Below are positions 18,838 to 28,100 of a DNA stretch of 64,000 bases, piece after piece. This DNA comes from Algibacter pacificus. GTDB lineage: Bacteria > Bacteroidota > Bacteroidia > Flavobacteriales > Flavobacteriaceae. The stretch covers positions 248,001 to 312,000 of the forward strand of contig NZ_VOGY01000003.1 in assembly GCF_008033385.1 (NCBI RefSeq). Direction: 5' to 3'. The notes below the pieces were generated by a model. The model made no database searches, was not told the origin of the DNA, and saw only the letters and a program-made list of their open reading frames with translations. The position numbers were made by a program, and so were the translations under genes. Positions within the stretch are counted from its first letter, which is position 1, and every line of letters starts with the position of its first letter.

Positions 18838-19287
18838 TTAAAAAAGGGAAGATGCTTTTATAATCATATTTCCCAAGCGTTTGTAAGTGACTTTAGTGCC
18901 ATTGGCGCAAAAATGATAAACGCCTTTTTTGAGTTGTTCGCTAAACGACATCAGTAAAACATCATCCACGGTGCAGTTATTATCTTTGGCAACTTTCTTC
19001 TTTACGTACTCCATTGTAGAGTGTCCACGCTTTAACTTTCCTTGAATTTTGCTATCCAATTTTGGCTCTTCAAAGTTGGCGTCTAATTGGCAGGTGTTTT
19101 CATCGATTGATTCTGTTTTTTCTTCAATTATCGATGTGGCATTTGGGGTTTCCATATCAATGTATTTCCAAGTATAATCGGCTTTCAGCAATACACGGCG
19201 ACCGTCTTCTGTTTTTATAATTTCACCTTTTTGAGCAAAAGATAAGCTTGTAATTAAAAAACAAATAAAAAGAAAGTATAGTTTCAT
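18838..19287 (-). CDS. Secreted protein with DUF3157-like N-terminal motif
   Basis: A 149-residue exported protein with signal MKLYFLFICFLITSLSFAQ. It is followed by IIKTEDGRRVLLKADYTWKYID, which matches the short DUF3157-type pattern (a residue string ending in TW.Y) seen in many flavobacterial secreted proteins. The rest has three Cys and a Lys-rich middle, and ends in YHFCANGTKVTYKRLGNMIIK. No catalytic motif is visible. It reads away from the XRE/DUF2975 pair on the same strand with a 40-nt gap. The function is unknown. Confidence 0.72.
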   Translation of the reverse strand: MKLYFLFICFLITSLSFAQKGEIIKTEDGRRVLLKADYTWKYIDMETPNATSIIEEKTESIDENTCQLDANFEEPKLDSKIQGKLKRGHSTMEYVKKKVAKDNNCTVDDVLLMSFSEQLKKGVYHFCANGTKVTYKRLGNMIIKASSLF

Positions 19288-19327
19288 ATTAAAAAATTAG
19301 CATTCAACGTTTCTCAAAAATACAATT

Positions 19328-19534
19328 TTAATCTTCAACATATTCCAAAATATCCGCAGGCTGACAATCCAAAGCTTTACAAATGGCTTCCAAAGTCGAA
19401 AAACGAACTGCTTTGGCTTTTCCCGATTTTAGTATGGATAAATTGGCTGTGGTAATCCCAATAATTTCGGCTAAATCCTTGCTTTTCATGTTACGTTTGA
19501 CAAGTACGGCATCTAAGTTTACAATAATCGACAT
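19328..19534 (-). CDS. XRE-family helix-turn-helix regulator (YozG-like)
   Basis: A 68-residue protein that is essentially one Cro/CI-type HTH: LVKRNMKSKDLAEIIGITTANLSILKSGKAKAVRFSTLEAICKAL, ending in DCQPADILEYVED. Such one-domain XRE proteins are typically coded next to a DUF2975 membrane protein, as here (3-nt gap), and the pair is thought to sense a membrane signal. The 19-bp palindrome in front of the pair is the likely binding site, so autoregulation is expected. Confidence 0.9.
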   Translation of the reverse strand: MSIIVNLDAVLVKRNMKSKDLAEIIGITTANLSILKSGKAKAVRFSTLEAICKALDCQPADILEYVED

Positions 19535-19537
19535 AGC

Positions 19538-20101
19538 TTAAATTGTTAAATCGTTTTCTTGTTTTAAGGCATGACCTTCTTTAAAAACCTCAGCCATTAT
19601 AAAGGCCAATAAAATTAAAATTAAAGGTTTTAAAGGGATGCTAAAACCTCGAAAACCACCTTCATTAAATTCTAAAATCGAAAAACTAGTTAACAGTGCG
19701 TAAATAAAAATTAGTTTGCCAATACGTCTAAAAGCTGTTACGTTGTCTGCTTCAAAAGTCGTTACTTTTTTTACAGATTCCAATACTTTTTGAAATTCCT
19801 TGGTACCTAAAAACAAGACAGCTAATAGCCCTGTTAATTGAAAATAAGTAATGTATAACGAGTAGGTTTTTATGTTTTCAACCGTAAAAATAGCGTTATC
19901 GGCTGTTTTAGTTTTTACTTTATGCGTCATAGAATATGTAAAATCTTTCGTATCAAAATCTACTTTCTTGTCTTTATAGTAATCCCGATGTATTTGGATA
20001 TGAATAAAAAGAAAGGTTAAGCCTATAAAAGCTAAAACAAAAAGGCCTTTGGTAAATTTACAAAGTACCGTGGCGATGTTTAAAAGTCTATTCTTAGTCA
20101 T
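19538..20101 (-). CDS. DUF2975 membrane protein
   Basis: A 187-residue inner-membrane protein with four predicted helices: ~16-34 (GLFVLAFIGLTFLFIHI), ~82-99 (YSLYITYFQLTGLLAVLF), ~126-142 (GKLIFIYALLTSFSILE) and ~155-172 (LKPLILILLAFIMAEVF). The loop before the third helix (TTFEADNVTAFRRIG) carries the conserved DUF2975 F...N..RLR-like motif. It is the first gene of a two-gene unit with the XRE regulator. Function is not established; a sensing or modulating role for the HTH partner is inferred from the conserved pairing. Confidence 0.88.
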   Translation of the reverse strand: MTKNRLLNIATVLCKFTKGLFVLAFIGLTFLFIHIQIHRDYYKDKKVDFDTKDFTYSMTHKVKTKTADNAIFTVENIKTYSLYITYFQLTGLLAVLFLGTKEFQKVLESVKKVTTFEADNVTAFRRIGKLIFIYALLTSFSILEFNEGGFRGFSIPLKPLILILLAFIMAEVFKEGHALKQENDLTI

Positions 20102-20107
20102 AATAAA

Positions 20108-20157
20108 ATTATTGTTATTCGATAATAAATATACTAAAATTATCGAATAACAATAAT
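20108..20157 (-). promoter_or_regulatory. 19-bp perfect palindrome ahead of the DUF2975-XRE unit
   Basis: 20108-20126 and 20139-20157 are perfect 19-bp inverted repeats (half-site core TTATCGAATAAC) with a 12-nt AT-rich spacer. It ends 7 nt from the DUF2975 start codon, so it must cover the promoter or the mRNA 5' end. It is best explained as the operator of the XRE protein coded in the same unit. A 5' hairpin in the transcript is the alternative. Confidence 0.65.
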
Positions 20158-20375
20158 ATTTTTGAAAAATCAGAAAAATATTTTCTTAAAACACAAACCA
20201 CAAAAGGCTTTATTTAAACTTAATAGAACGCCATTTATTCTAAAAATATCGGCATAGTTTGTTTTTTTAGGGCGTTATCTTTATCGCGAAACAAGTTCAG
20301 GAGTTGGGGTCGGACTTTGTTCCTAACATATTATTTTAAATTAAAGTAGTCTTGAATATAAATATTTCGGCAGTC

Positions 20376-20416
20376 GCTTTTTTTGTGTTGCATAGGTGTA
20401 ATCACACAAAAAAAGC
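20376..20416. repeat. 13-bp perfect inverted repeat in divergent region
   Basis: GCTTTTTTTGTGT (20376-20388) pairs with ACACAAAAAAAGC (20404-20416), loop 15 nt. It lies in the 437-bp gap between DUF2975 (minus) and pheS (plus), where no gene is visible. It has no trailing T-run for either strand and no gene end to terminate, so its role is unknown. Confidence 0.6.
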
Positions 20417-20511
20417 TTCAACAAATACCTCAAATGCTTTGCATTCAGGATTTCATTAATGAAAAATTAAAACCAATGCATAATCCCTAACGCAAATTTC
20501 GATAAATTCAT

Positions 20512-20519
20512 TAAATTTG
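20512..20519 (+). promoter_or_regulatory. Likely -7 box of pheS
   Basis: TAAATTTG fits TAnnTTTG, 19 nt before the pheS start; the expected transcript start is a few nt before the gene. The -33 region is not recognisable. Confidence 0.45.
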
Positions 20520-20538
20520 CGGACATTTTGAACAGGTC

Positions 20539-21558
20539 ATGATAGATAAAATAAAAGAACTTATAGCCGAAGCCGAAGCTTTTACAGCCCAATCTAAGGA
20601 AGAAGTAGAGACATTTCGTATAAAATATTTAGGTAAAAAAGGATTGCTAAACGATTTTTTTGCAGAGTTTAAAAATGTGGCAAACGACCAGAAAAAAGAA
20701 TTTGGTCAAACCATAAACAAACTTAAAAAAACTGCTGAAGATAAAGTAAACGCTCTAAAAGCAGAACTTGAAAACAGCGAGGAAGAACAAGGTGTTTACG
20801 GCGATTTATCTCGTCCTGGGGAGCCTATTCAAATTGGTGCACGTCATCCTATTTCTATTGTAAAAAATCAAATTATCGATATTTTTTCACGCATTGGTTT
20901 CAATGTAAGTGAAGGCCCAGAAATTGAAGACGATTGGCATAACTTTACCGCATTAAACTTGCCAGAATATCATCCGGCACGCGATATGCAGGATACCTTT
21001 TTTATTCAGACCGATCCGGATATTTTGTTGCGTACCCACACCAGTTCGGTACAAGTGCGCTATATGGAAAATAACCAGCCGCCTATTAGAACTATTTCTC
21101 CGGGCCGTGTGTATAGAAACGAAGCTATTTCGGCACGTTCGCACTGTTTTTTCCACCAATTGGAAGGATTGTATATTGATAAAGACGTGAGTTTTGCCGA
21201 TTTAAAACAAACTTTACAACACTTTACAAGCGAAATGTTTGGTAAAAGTGAAATTCGTTTGCGTCCGTCGTACTTTCCATTTACGGAACCAAGTGCCGAG
21301 ATTGATGTGTATTGGGGATTAGAAACCGAAACCGATTATAAAATTACCAAAGGCACCGGATGGTTAGAAATTGGGGGGTGTGGTATGGTAGATCCAAATG
21401 TTTTGGAAAACTGTAAAATAGATTCTACCCAATATTCTGGTTTTGCTTTTGGTGTTGGAATAGATAGAATTGCGATGTTATTACATCAAATTGGAGATAT
21501 TAGATTGTTAAGCGAAAACGATGTGCGTTTTTTAGAGCAGTTTAAATCTGCACTATAA
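20539..21558 (+). CDS. pheS: Phenylalanine--tRNA ligase alpha subunit
   Basis: A 339-residue class II aminoacyl-tRNA synthetase subunit; with PheT it forms the alpha2beta2 enzyme charging tRNA-Phe. The N-terminal coiled coil (~1-85) binds tRNA. The catalytic core has motif 1 around HPISIVKNQIIDIF and GFNVSEGPEIEDDWHNF, motif 2 around PGRVYRNEAISARSHCFFHQLEG, and motif 3 FGVGIDRIAMLLHQIGDIR at the C-terminus. Length fits the family. pheT is not adjacent, as usual in Bacteroidota. A strong terminator follows, so it is transcribed alone. Confidence 0.96.
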   Translation: MIDKIKELIAEAEAFTAQSKEEVETFRIKYLGKKGLLNDFFAEFKNVANDQKKEFGQTINKLKKTAEDKVNALKAELENSEEEQGVYGDLSRPGEPIQIGARHPISIVKNQIIDIFSRIGFNVSEGPEIEDDWHNFTALNLPEYHPARDMQDTFFIQTDPDILLRTHTSSVQVRYMENNQPPIRTISPGRVYRNEAISARSHCFFHQLEGLYIDKDVSFADLKQTLQHFTSEMFGKSEIRLRPSYFPFTEPSAEIDVYWGLETETDYKITKGTGWLEIGGCGMVDPNVLENCKIDSTQYSGFAFGVGIDRIAMLLHQIGDIRLLSENDVRFLEQFKSAL

Positions 21559-21576
21559 TAGCAATAAAAAATATAT

Positions 21577-21613
21577 AAAAAAGCCGACTGCTACTAAGCA
21601 GTCGGCTTTTTTT
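21577..21613 (+). terminator. Terminator of pheS
   Basis: Perfect stem AAGCCGACTGCT / AGCAGTCGGCTT with loop ACTA, A-run before and seven T after. Confidence 0.93.
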
Positions 21614-21994
21614 ATTAGTTAAGCGTGTCTTGGAATAGTTTAAAAATTCTTCGGTATTCATAGAATTAATAGGTGGCTTCTTTGCTTTTATGGCTTTCTA
21701 ATAGAAAAACATAAATGCATTATTGGTGCATTTTAGTGAAACTTTAAAGTAAAAATAAAAAACTATTTAAAGTGTTTTTTTTGCTGTTTAATACATTTAG
21801 CTTATGCTAACGTATCATGGTTTGTTTTCTTAAAAAAAGTGTCGTAAAAAGCAAGTACACTTCGTTAGATTAGAAGGTTGGTTTTAGTGGTTTTTTTATG
21901 TTAAATATTCATTAAAGTGAACAAAATTGTAGTGTTTTTATGACTTCTGAATCTTATATTTGGTATTGATTTTATTTCTAAAAAGCTAATTTAT
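21614..21994 (+). other. Gene-free stretch before nhaA with promoter box
   Basis: No gene is visible. It holds a small inverted repeat (21713-21719 with 21727-21733, AAATGCA/TGCATTT) of unknown role, and near its end TATATTTG (21955-21962), an exact -7 box 33 nt before nhaA. The nearest TTG upstream is at 25 nt, so the -33 box is weak. Confidence 0.5.
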
Positions 21995-23296
21995 ATGATT
22001 AAAAGAGTCTTTCTTACACCCTTTCAAAAATTTGTAAAAATTGAAAGCTTTAGTGGTATTTTACTCATGTTTGCTACCGTGTTGGCATTGGTTTGGGCAA
22101 ACTCACCTTATGGAGATACTTATCGAGAACTCTGGCAATATGACTTAGGAATTATAACAGAAACTTTTGAGTTTAAGAAGCCTTTAATTCTATGGATTAA
22201 CGATGGATTAATGGCTATTTTCTTTTTTTTAATTGGACTAGAAATTAAACGCGAACTGTTAATAGGGGAGCTCAATTCGCCTAAAAAAATTGCCTTTCCT
22301 TTGGTTGGAGCTTTGGGCGGTATGCTAGTACCCGTAATGTTCTTTTTAGTTTTAAATGAAAGCCCAGAAACGGCCAAAGGTTGGGGTATACCCATGGCAA
22401 CTGATATTGCGTTTTCTTTAGCTATTTTAAATGTACTTGGTAAACGGGTACCTTTAAGTCTTAAAATATTTTTAACCGCATTTGCCATTGTGGATGATAT
22501 TGGGGCTGTTTTGGTCATTGCCATTTTTTATAGTGGAACTATAAATTTAACATTATTATTATTAGCGTTAACTATGTTGACAATTTTGTATGTGTTGTCT
22601 TATAAAGGTATTTACTCTAAGTTTTTAATGTTTATTTTTGGGGTAGTTATTTGGGTTTTATTCTTAAAATCGGGTATTCATCCTACTATAGCCGGTATTT
22701 TATTAGCTTTTTCTGTGCCTATTAGGCAAAAAATTGACACGTCTACGTTTTTAGTTGAATTAGAAAATGTATATCGGAATATTAAGCAAGCTAGTGTGCT
22801 TAAAAAGCCTATTCTTTCGCATGAACAGATAAGATATGTTGATAATTTGGATGATTGGTCTTATAAGTTTCAGTCTCCATTACAGCATTTAGAACATAAT
22901 TTACACGGGTGGGTAGCTTATTTTATCATTCCAATTTTTGCGTTTGCTAATGCGGGAGTATTAATTTCAGGTTCAGAACATCTAGATATAGGCTTAGTGG
23001 TTAATATTATCATATGTTTGGTTTTAGGAAAAGGTATTGGTATTACTACTATTGTATTTGCTGCTCAAAAATTAAAATGGATAGAGATTCCTAAGGATAT
23101 TAGTTTTAAACAAATTATAGGCGTTGCTTTTTTAGCAGGTATTGGTTTTACTATGGCTATATTTATTGCTAGTTTGGCATTTGTTTCTGCACCAGAATTT
23201 ATAGATTCTGCAAAAATAGGCATCCTTATAGGTTCTTTTATTTCGGCGATTATTGGTTATGTTATCCTACGGGTCAGTTCTAATAGTGTATCTTGA
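21995..23296 (+). CDS. nhaA: Na+/H+ antiporter NhaA
   Basis: A 433-residue inner-membrane antiporter that exports Na+ in exchange for protons, with about 12 helices. Family signatures include the NDGLMAIFFFLIGLEIKREL region, the ATDIAFSLAILNVLG segment with the sensor Asp, the TAFAIVDDIGAVLVIA pair of adjacent Asp residues that carry the ions, and FANAGV plus GKGIGIT in the C-terminal half. It is longer than the E. coli protein, with a soluble loop of ~60 residues (~250-300) before the FANAGV helix, common in Bacteroidota versions. It is a single gene ended by its own terminator. Confidence 0.95.
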   Translation: MIKRVFLTPFQKFVKIESFSGILLMFATVLALVWANSPYGDTYRELWQYDLGIITETFEFKKPLILWINDGLMAIFFFLIGLEIKRELLIGELNSPKKIAFPLVGALGGMLVPVMFFLVLNESPETAKGWGIPMATDIAFSLAILNVLGKRVPLSLKIFLTAFAIVDDIGAVLVIAIFYSGTINLTLLLLALTMLTILYVLSYKGIYSKFLMFIFGVVIWVLFLKSGIHPTIAGILLAFSVPIRQKIDTSTFLVELENVYRNIKQASVLKKPILSHEQIRYVDNLDDWSYKFQSPLQHLEHNLHGWVAYFIIPIFAFANAGVLISGSEHLDIGLVVNIIICLVLGKGIGITTIVFAAQKLKWIEIPKDISFKQIIGVAFLAGIGFTMAIFIASLAFVSAPEFIDSAKIGILIGSFISAIIGYVILRVSSNSVS

Positions 23297-23324
23297 GTTT
23301 AATCTCTTTTTTTTTAATAATTTT

Positions 23325-23348
23325 TAAAAAGCCTTCGGGCTTTTTTTA
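23325..23348 (+). terminator. Terminator of nhaA
   Basis: Stem AAAAAGCC/GGCTTTTT with the stable tetraloop TTCG and a T-run. Confidence 0.9.
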
Positions 23349-23368
23349 TTTAACAGTTTTTTAACTTC

Positions 23369-23405
23369 GTTTAGTTCGGTTAGTTCCGAACTAAACATAT
23401 ATTTG
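23369..23405 (+). promoter_or_regulatory. RND operon promoter with embedded 11-bp palindrome
   Basis: GTTTAGTTCGG (23369-23379) and CCGAACTAAAC (23386-23396) form a perfect inverted repeat with a 6-nt spacer. It is followed directly by the -7 box TATATTTG (23398-23405). The palindrome fills the -12 to -40 region, so a bound repressor would block polymerase. The MarR/GbsR-type protein coded 61 nt downstream is the obvious candidate. Confidence 0.75.
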
Positions 23406-23465
23406 CAAAGAATTTTATAAAGATAAATCATTTGTTTTAAACAAACAGATATAAAAATATTAAAA

Positions 23466-23969
23466 ATGAAAGATGAAATTTGTCAAAAAAAAATGAGCTT
23501 AGTTGAAAAGCTAGGTGTGCATTTAGAGGCTAGAGAACAATTGGCGCCAGTTGCTGCACGTATTTTGGCTTACGTTATCCTTACAGGAAAAAGAGGGGTT
23601 ACTTTTGAAGATATGGTTTCTATTCTTTGTGCAAGTAAAAGTACCATATCAACCCACTTAAACCATTTGCAAGATTTAAATAAAATTGAATATTTCACAA
23701 AAACCGGCGATCGTAAAAAATATTTTATCATTAATAAAAACACCATTATACAACATGTAGATAGAATGATTAGCCATTGGGATGAAGAACGAGCTATTCA
23801 TTTAGAAATTAAAGATTACAAAGAAAAACAGAACAAATTAAAAATTGAAAAAGAGGAAGATAAATTCGATTTAAGTTTTCATAACGATTATGTCAAATTT
23901 ATAGATGAAGCCACATTTTCAGTAAAAGAATTAAGAGAAAAATTAATCAACAACCAATTCCATATTTAA
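23466..23969 (+). CDS. GbsR/MarR-type transcriptional repressor of the efflux operon
   Basis: A 167-residue winged-helix regulator of the GbsR type. It has an HTH core at ~30-90 (ARILAYVILTGKRGVTFEDMVSILCASKSTISTHLNHLQDLNKIEYF) followed by the wing TKTGDRKKYFI and a charged dimerisation helix (KDYKEKQNKLKIEKEEDKFD). Members sense small molecules and repress adjacent genes. It is the first gene of a tight five-gene unit with the RND pump (11-nt gap to the adaptor gene), and a palindrome sits at the promoter, so autoregulated repression of the pump is the likely scheme. The ligand is unknown. Confidence 0.88.
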   Translation: MKDEICQKKMSLVEKLGVHLEAREQLAPVAARILAYVILTGKRGVTFEDMVSILCASKSTISTHLNHLQDLNKIEYFTKTGDRKKYFIINKNTIIQHVDRMISHWDEERAIHLEIKDYKEKQNKLKIEKEEDKFDLSFHNDYVKFIDEATFSVKELREKLINNQFHI

Positions 23970-23980
23970 AGTTAAAAAAA

Positions 23981-25114
23981 ATGAAAAAGAATAATTTATA
24001 CTCCATATTAACGCTAAGCGTTATGTTACTTGTTTTTAGCTGTGGTAATAAAGCAGAGCAAGCAGCTGCCACACAACAAGCACCACCTCCGGCATTTCCG
24101 GTGTCGCAATTGGAACAAAAAACAGTCATAGGTTATGCAGAATATCCAACAAATTTAGAAGGTATTATAAACTCGGATGTGAGAGCGAAAGTTTCTGGAT
24201 ATATCCAAAGTGTATTAGTAGACGAAGGCCAAAAAGTGCGTAAAGGACAGGCTTTATTTAAATTAGAAACACAGTCTTTAAGTCAAGATGCTGGTGCTGC
24301 AAAAGCTCGTATTAATGTAGCTCAAGTAGAGGTTAATAAATTAATTCCGCTTGTAGAAAAAAACATTATTAGCCCAGTACAATTAGAAACAGCCAAAGCT
24401 AATTTGGCACAAGCAAAAGCTAATTATAGTAGTGTTTCTGCTAATATTGGTTACGCAACTATTAAAAGTCCGGTCGATGGTTTTGTAGGTGCTATTAACT
24501 TTAGAGAAGGTGCGTTAGTAAGCCCAACTACTGCTTTGGCATTAACTACAGTAAGTGACATAAGTAAAGTATATGCTTTTTTTAGTTTAAATGAAACTGC
24601 ATATTTAGATTTTTTACAAAATACAGAAGGCAAAAATCTGCAAGAAAAACTAGCTAATTTTGCTGAAGTAAGCTTGATTCTGGCAAACGGAACTATGTAT
24701 GCTGAAAAAGGAAAAATTGAAACCAGCTCAGGTCAAATTAATCAAAATACAGGTACGGTAAGTTTTAGAGCTGTTTTTAATAATCCGAATCAATTATTGA
24801 CTAATGGGAATAGTGGTAAAATTCAAATTCCAAAAGTTTATGAAAATGCTATTGTAATTCCTCAAGATGCTACTTATGAGCAACAAGGGAATATTATGGT
24901 CTTTAAGCTAGATGAAAATAATACCATTAAAACGGCTATTGTTAAAGTAAAAGCAACGGTAGATAATTTATATGTTATAGAATCTGGAGTAGATAAAACA
25001 GATACTATTGTAGTTTCCGGTGTAGGTAAATTAAGAAATGGTATGGTTATTTCGCCACAAAAAACACCGTTTGAAGAAGCTATAAAACCAGTGCCAACAC
25101 TTTTCAAAAATTAA
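23981..25114 (+). CDS. RND efflux periplasmic adaptor (membrane fusion) lipoprotein
   Basis: A 377-residue HlyD/AcrA-type adaptor linking pump and outer-membrane channel. It has a lipoprotein signal with lipobox VFSC, a biotinyl-lipoyl half (VRAKVSGYIQSVLVDEGQKVRKGQALFKLE), an alpha-helical hairpin (~100-150), the second lipoyl half (ATIKSPVDGFVGAINFREGALVS), and beta-barrel and membrane-proximal domains (to ~360). It is the second gene of the operon, 21 nt before the pump gene. Secure as a family call; the substrate is not predictable. Confidence 0.94.
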   Translation: MKKNNLYSILTLSVMLLVFSCGNKAEQAAATQQAPPPAFPVSQLEQKTVIGYAEYPTNLEGIINSDVRAKVSGYIQSVLVDEGQKVRKGQALFKLETQSLSQDAGAAKARINVAQVEVNKLIPLVEKNIISPVQLETAKANLAQAKANYSSVSANIGYATIKSPVDGFVGAINFREGALVSPTTALALTTVSDISKVYAFFSLNETAYLDFLQNTEGKNLQEKLANFAEVSLILANGTMYAEKGKIETSSGQINQNTGTVSFRAVFNNPNQLLTNGNSGKIQIPKVYENAIVIPQDATYEQQGNIMVFKLDENNTIKTAIVKVKATVDNLYVIESGVDKTDTIVVSGVGKLRNGMVISPQKTPFEEAIKPVPTLFKN

Positions 25115-25135
25115 AAACCTAGAAATTTTATAATC

Positions 25136-28100
25136 ATGTTAAAAACATTTATTGAAAGACCCGTGCTTTCAACCGTAATATCTATTATCATAGTTATGCT
25201 AGGTATTATTAGTATAACAACCCTACCCATAGAGGAATATCCAGATATAGCACCTCCAACAATTCAGGTGTCTGCAAACTATACAGGAGCCAACGCCGAA
25301 ACGGTTTTAGAAAGTGTAATTATTCCTATAGAAGAACAAATAAATGGTGTAGAAGGTATGACATACATGACTTCTACAGCATCAAACAATGGTACAGCTT
25401 CTATAACCGTGTATTTTGATCAAGAAACAGATGCAGATATTGCAGCTGTAAATGTGCAAAACCGTGTTTCTAGAGCAACTCCATTATTACCGCAAGAGGT
25501 AACACAAACAGGTGTAGTAACACAAAAACAGGAAACTAGTGCGTTGATGTTTATTTCAATGTATTCTGAAAGTGAAAACTACGATGCCACGTTTATTCAG
25601 AATTATTTAAAAATTAACGTTATTCCTGCCATGCAGCGTATTAGTGGTGTTGGAGATGTTAGTGTGTTTTCGCAACAAGATTATGCCATGCGAGTTTGGT
25701 TAAACCCAGAAAAGTTAGCAGCCTATAATTTAATACCTTCAGATATTACTGCGGCTTTAGCTGAGCAGAATTTAGAAGCAGCAGCAGGTTCGTTAGGTGA
25801 AAATAATGGTGAATCCTTTTCATATACCTTAACCTATAGTGGTCGTTTTAAAGATGAAAGTCAATATAGCGACATCGTTATTAAAGCTTTAGGAAACGGA
25901 GAATTTTTACGTTTAAAAGATGTAGCTACTATTGAGTTAGATGCTCAATCTTACTCATCTAATGCTATGAGTAAAGGGAATCCCGCAGTTTTTATGGGGA
26001 TTTTTCAAACCAAAGGGTCTAACGCACAAGAAATTATTGAAAACATTAAGTCTACTTTAGAAGATGTCAAAGCAGATCTTCCAGAAGGTTTAGACATTTT
26101 TGTTCCTTATGATACAAGTTTATTTTTAAACGCTTCTATCGAAAAGGTAATTAGTACTTTATTAGAAGCTTTTTTATTAGTGTTTTTGGTAGTATTTATC
26201 TTTTTACAAGATTTTCGTTCTACACTAATTCCTGCAATTGCAGTACCAGTATCTATTATTGGTACTTTCTTTTTCTTGAGTGTTTTTGGATATTCTATTA
26301 ACCTATTAACGCTATTTGCATTAGTGTTAGCCATTGGTATTGTGGTAGATGACGCCATTGTAGTTGTAGAAGCGGTTCATGCTAAAATGGACGAAGGGGA
26401 ACACAACCCTAAAAAAGCAACGTTAACAGCAATGAATGAGATTTCTGGTGCTATTATCTCGATTACTTTAGTTATGGCGGCGGTATTTATTCCTGTAACA
26501 TTTGTAACGGGGCCAACAGGGGTTTTTTATGAGCAGTTTGGTGTTACATTAATTATAGCCATTTTAATTTCGGCAGTAAATGCCTTAACACTGAGTCCGG
26601 CTTTATGTGCTTTATTATTAAAAGAACATAAAGGCGATGAGGAGTTAAAAGGAAAAGGACCGCTTAAGCGATTCTATACTGTATTCAATCGTGGTTTTAA
26701 TGCCACTATCGAAAAATATGGAAGATCGCTACAGTTTTTATACAAAAGAAAATTTGTTTCGGTATTATTATTAATTATTGCAGGAGTTGGTATTTATTGG
26801 GCTTCAACCACAACACCAACAGGCTTTGTACCTAATGAAGATAGAGGGATTGTTTTTGCTAACATCGAATTACCGCCAGGAGCATCATTAGATAGAACAG
26901 ATGCTGTTTCAAGAAAATTATATGCTCAAATTGAAGGCATAGAAGGCATTGAAGCTGTAAACTTTATTAAAGGTAGAAGTTTAATAAGTGGAGCTGGTAG
27001 CAATTATAGTTTTGGTATTATAAAACTTAAAAACTGGGATGAACGTGAAGACGAGTCCTTATCTGCACAAGCCATTACAGGAAAATTATTTGGTATAGCA
27101 GCAGGAATACCTGATGCTAATATTATATTCTTTTCACCTCCTAGTATTCGTGGTTTTGGTAACTCATCAGGTTTCGAAATTAATTTATTAGATAAGTTTG
27201 GTGGCGAGTTTACAGATTTAGATAAAGCCAATAAAGATTTTTCTATGGCTTTAATGAGTCATCCAGAAATTAAATACGCACAATCTTCTTTTAGTACAAA
27301 TTATCCGCAATACGAAATGGAAGTTAATGTACCGTTAGCAAAAGAAAAAGGTGTATCGGTAAGTAGTATATTTTCAACATTACAAGGTTATATTGGTGGG
27401 ATTTATGCTTCAGATTTTTCGAAATTTGGAAAGCAATTTAGAGTTTACATCCAGGCTTTGCCAGAAGATAGAGCTAATGAGAGCGCATTGAACAGTATGT
27501 ATGTAAGAACAGATAGCGGAGCCATGACACCAATTACACAGTTTGTTAAGTTAAAGCGCGTGTATGGACCACAATCGGTAACACGTTTTAATCTTTTTAA
27601 TTCTACAACCATAACAGGTGCTACAAACGCTGGTTACAGTACTGGTGATGCTATTAAAGTTATAGAAGAAGAAGTCGCAAAATTACCTAGCAATTATACG
27701 GTAGCTTATTCTGGTTTAACACGTGAAGAGGTAAATGCAGGTAACCAAACTACCTTTATTTTTATATTAAGTATTCTGTTTGTTTACTTTTTATTAAGTG
27801 CACAATACGAAAGTTACTTATTGCCATTTGCTGTGATATTCTCATTACCATTTGGTGTATTTGGAGCTTACATAAGCACTAAATTTTTTGGTTTAGAAAA
27901 CAATATATACTTCCAAATTGCCTTAATCATGCTTATTGGTCTACTCGCTAAAAATGCCATTCTTATTGTTGAGTTTGCTTTACAACGACGAAAAAATGGT
28001 GAACCTATAGTTGATGCAGCCATCCATGGAGCCAAAGCACGTTTGCGTCCAATTTTAATGACCTCGTTTGCTTTTATTTTAGGATTAATGCCTTTAGTTT

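Noticed and set aside
20160-20538. Possible leader peptide or T-box before pheS
   Set aside because: No Phe-rich short frame and no T-box or other known riboswitch pattern could be recognised.
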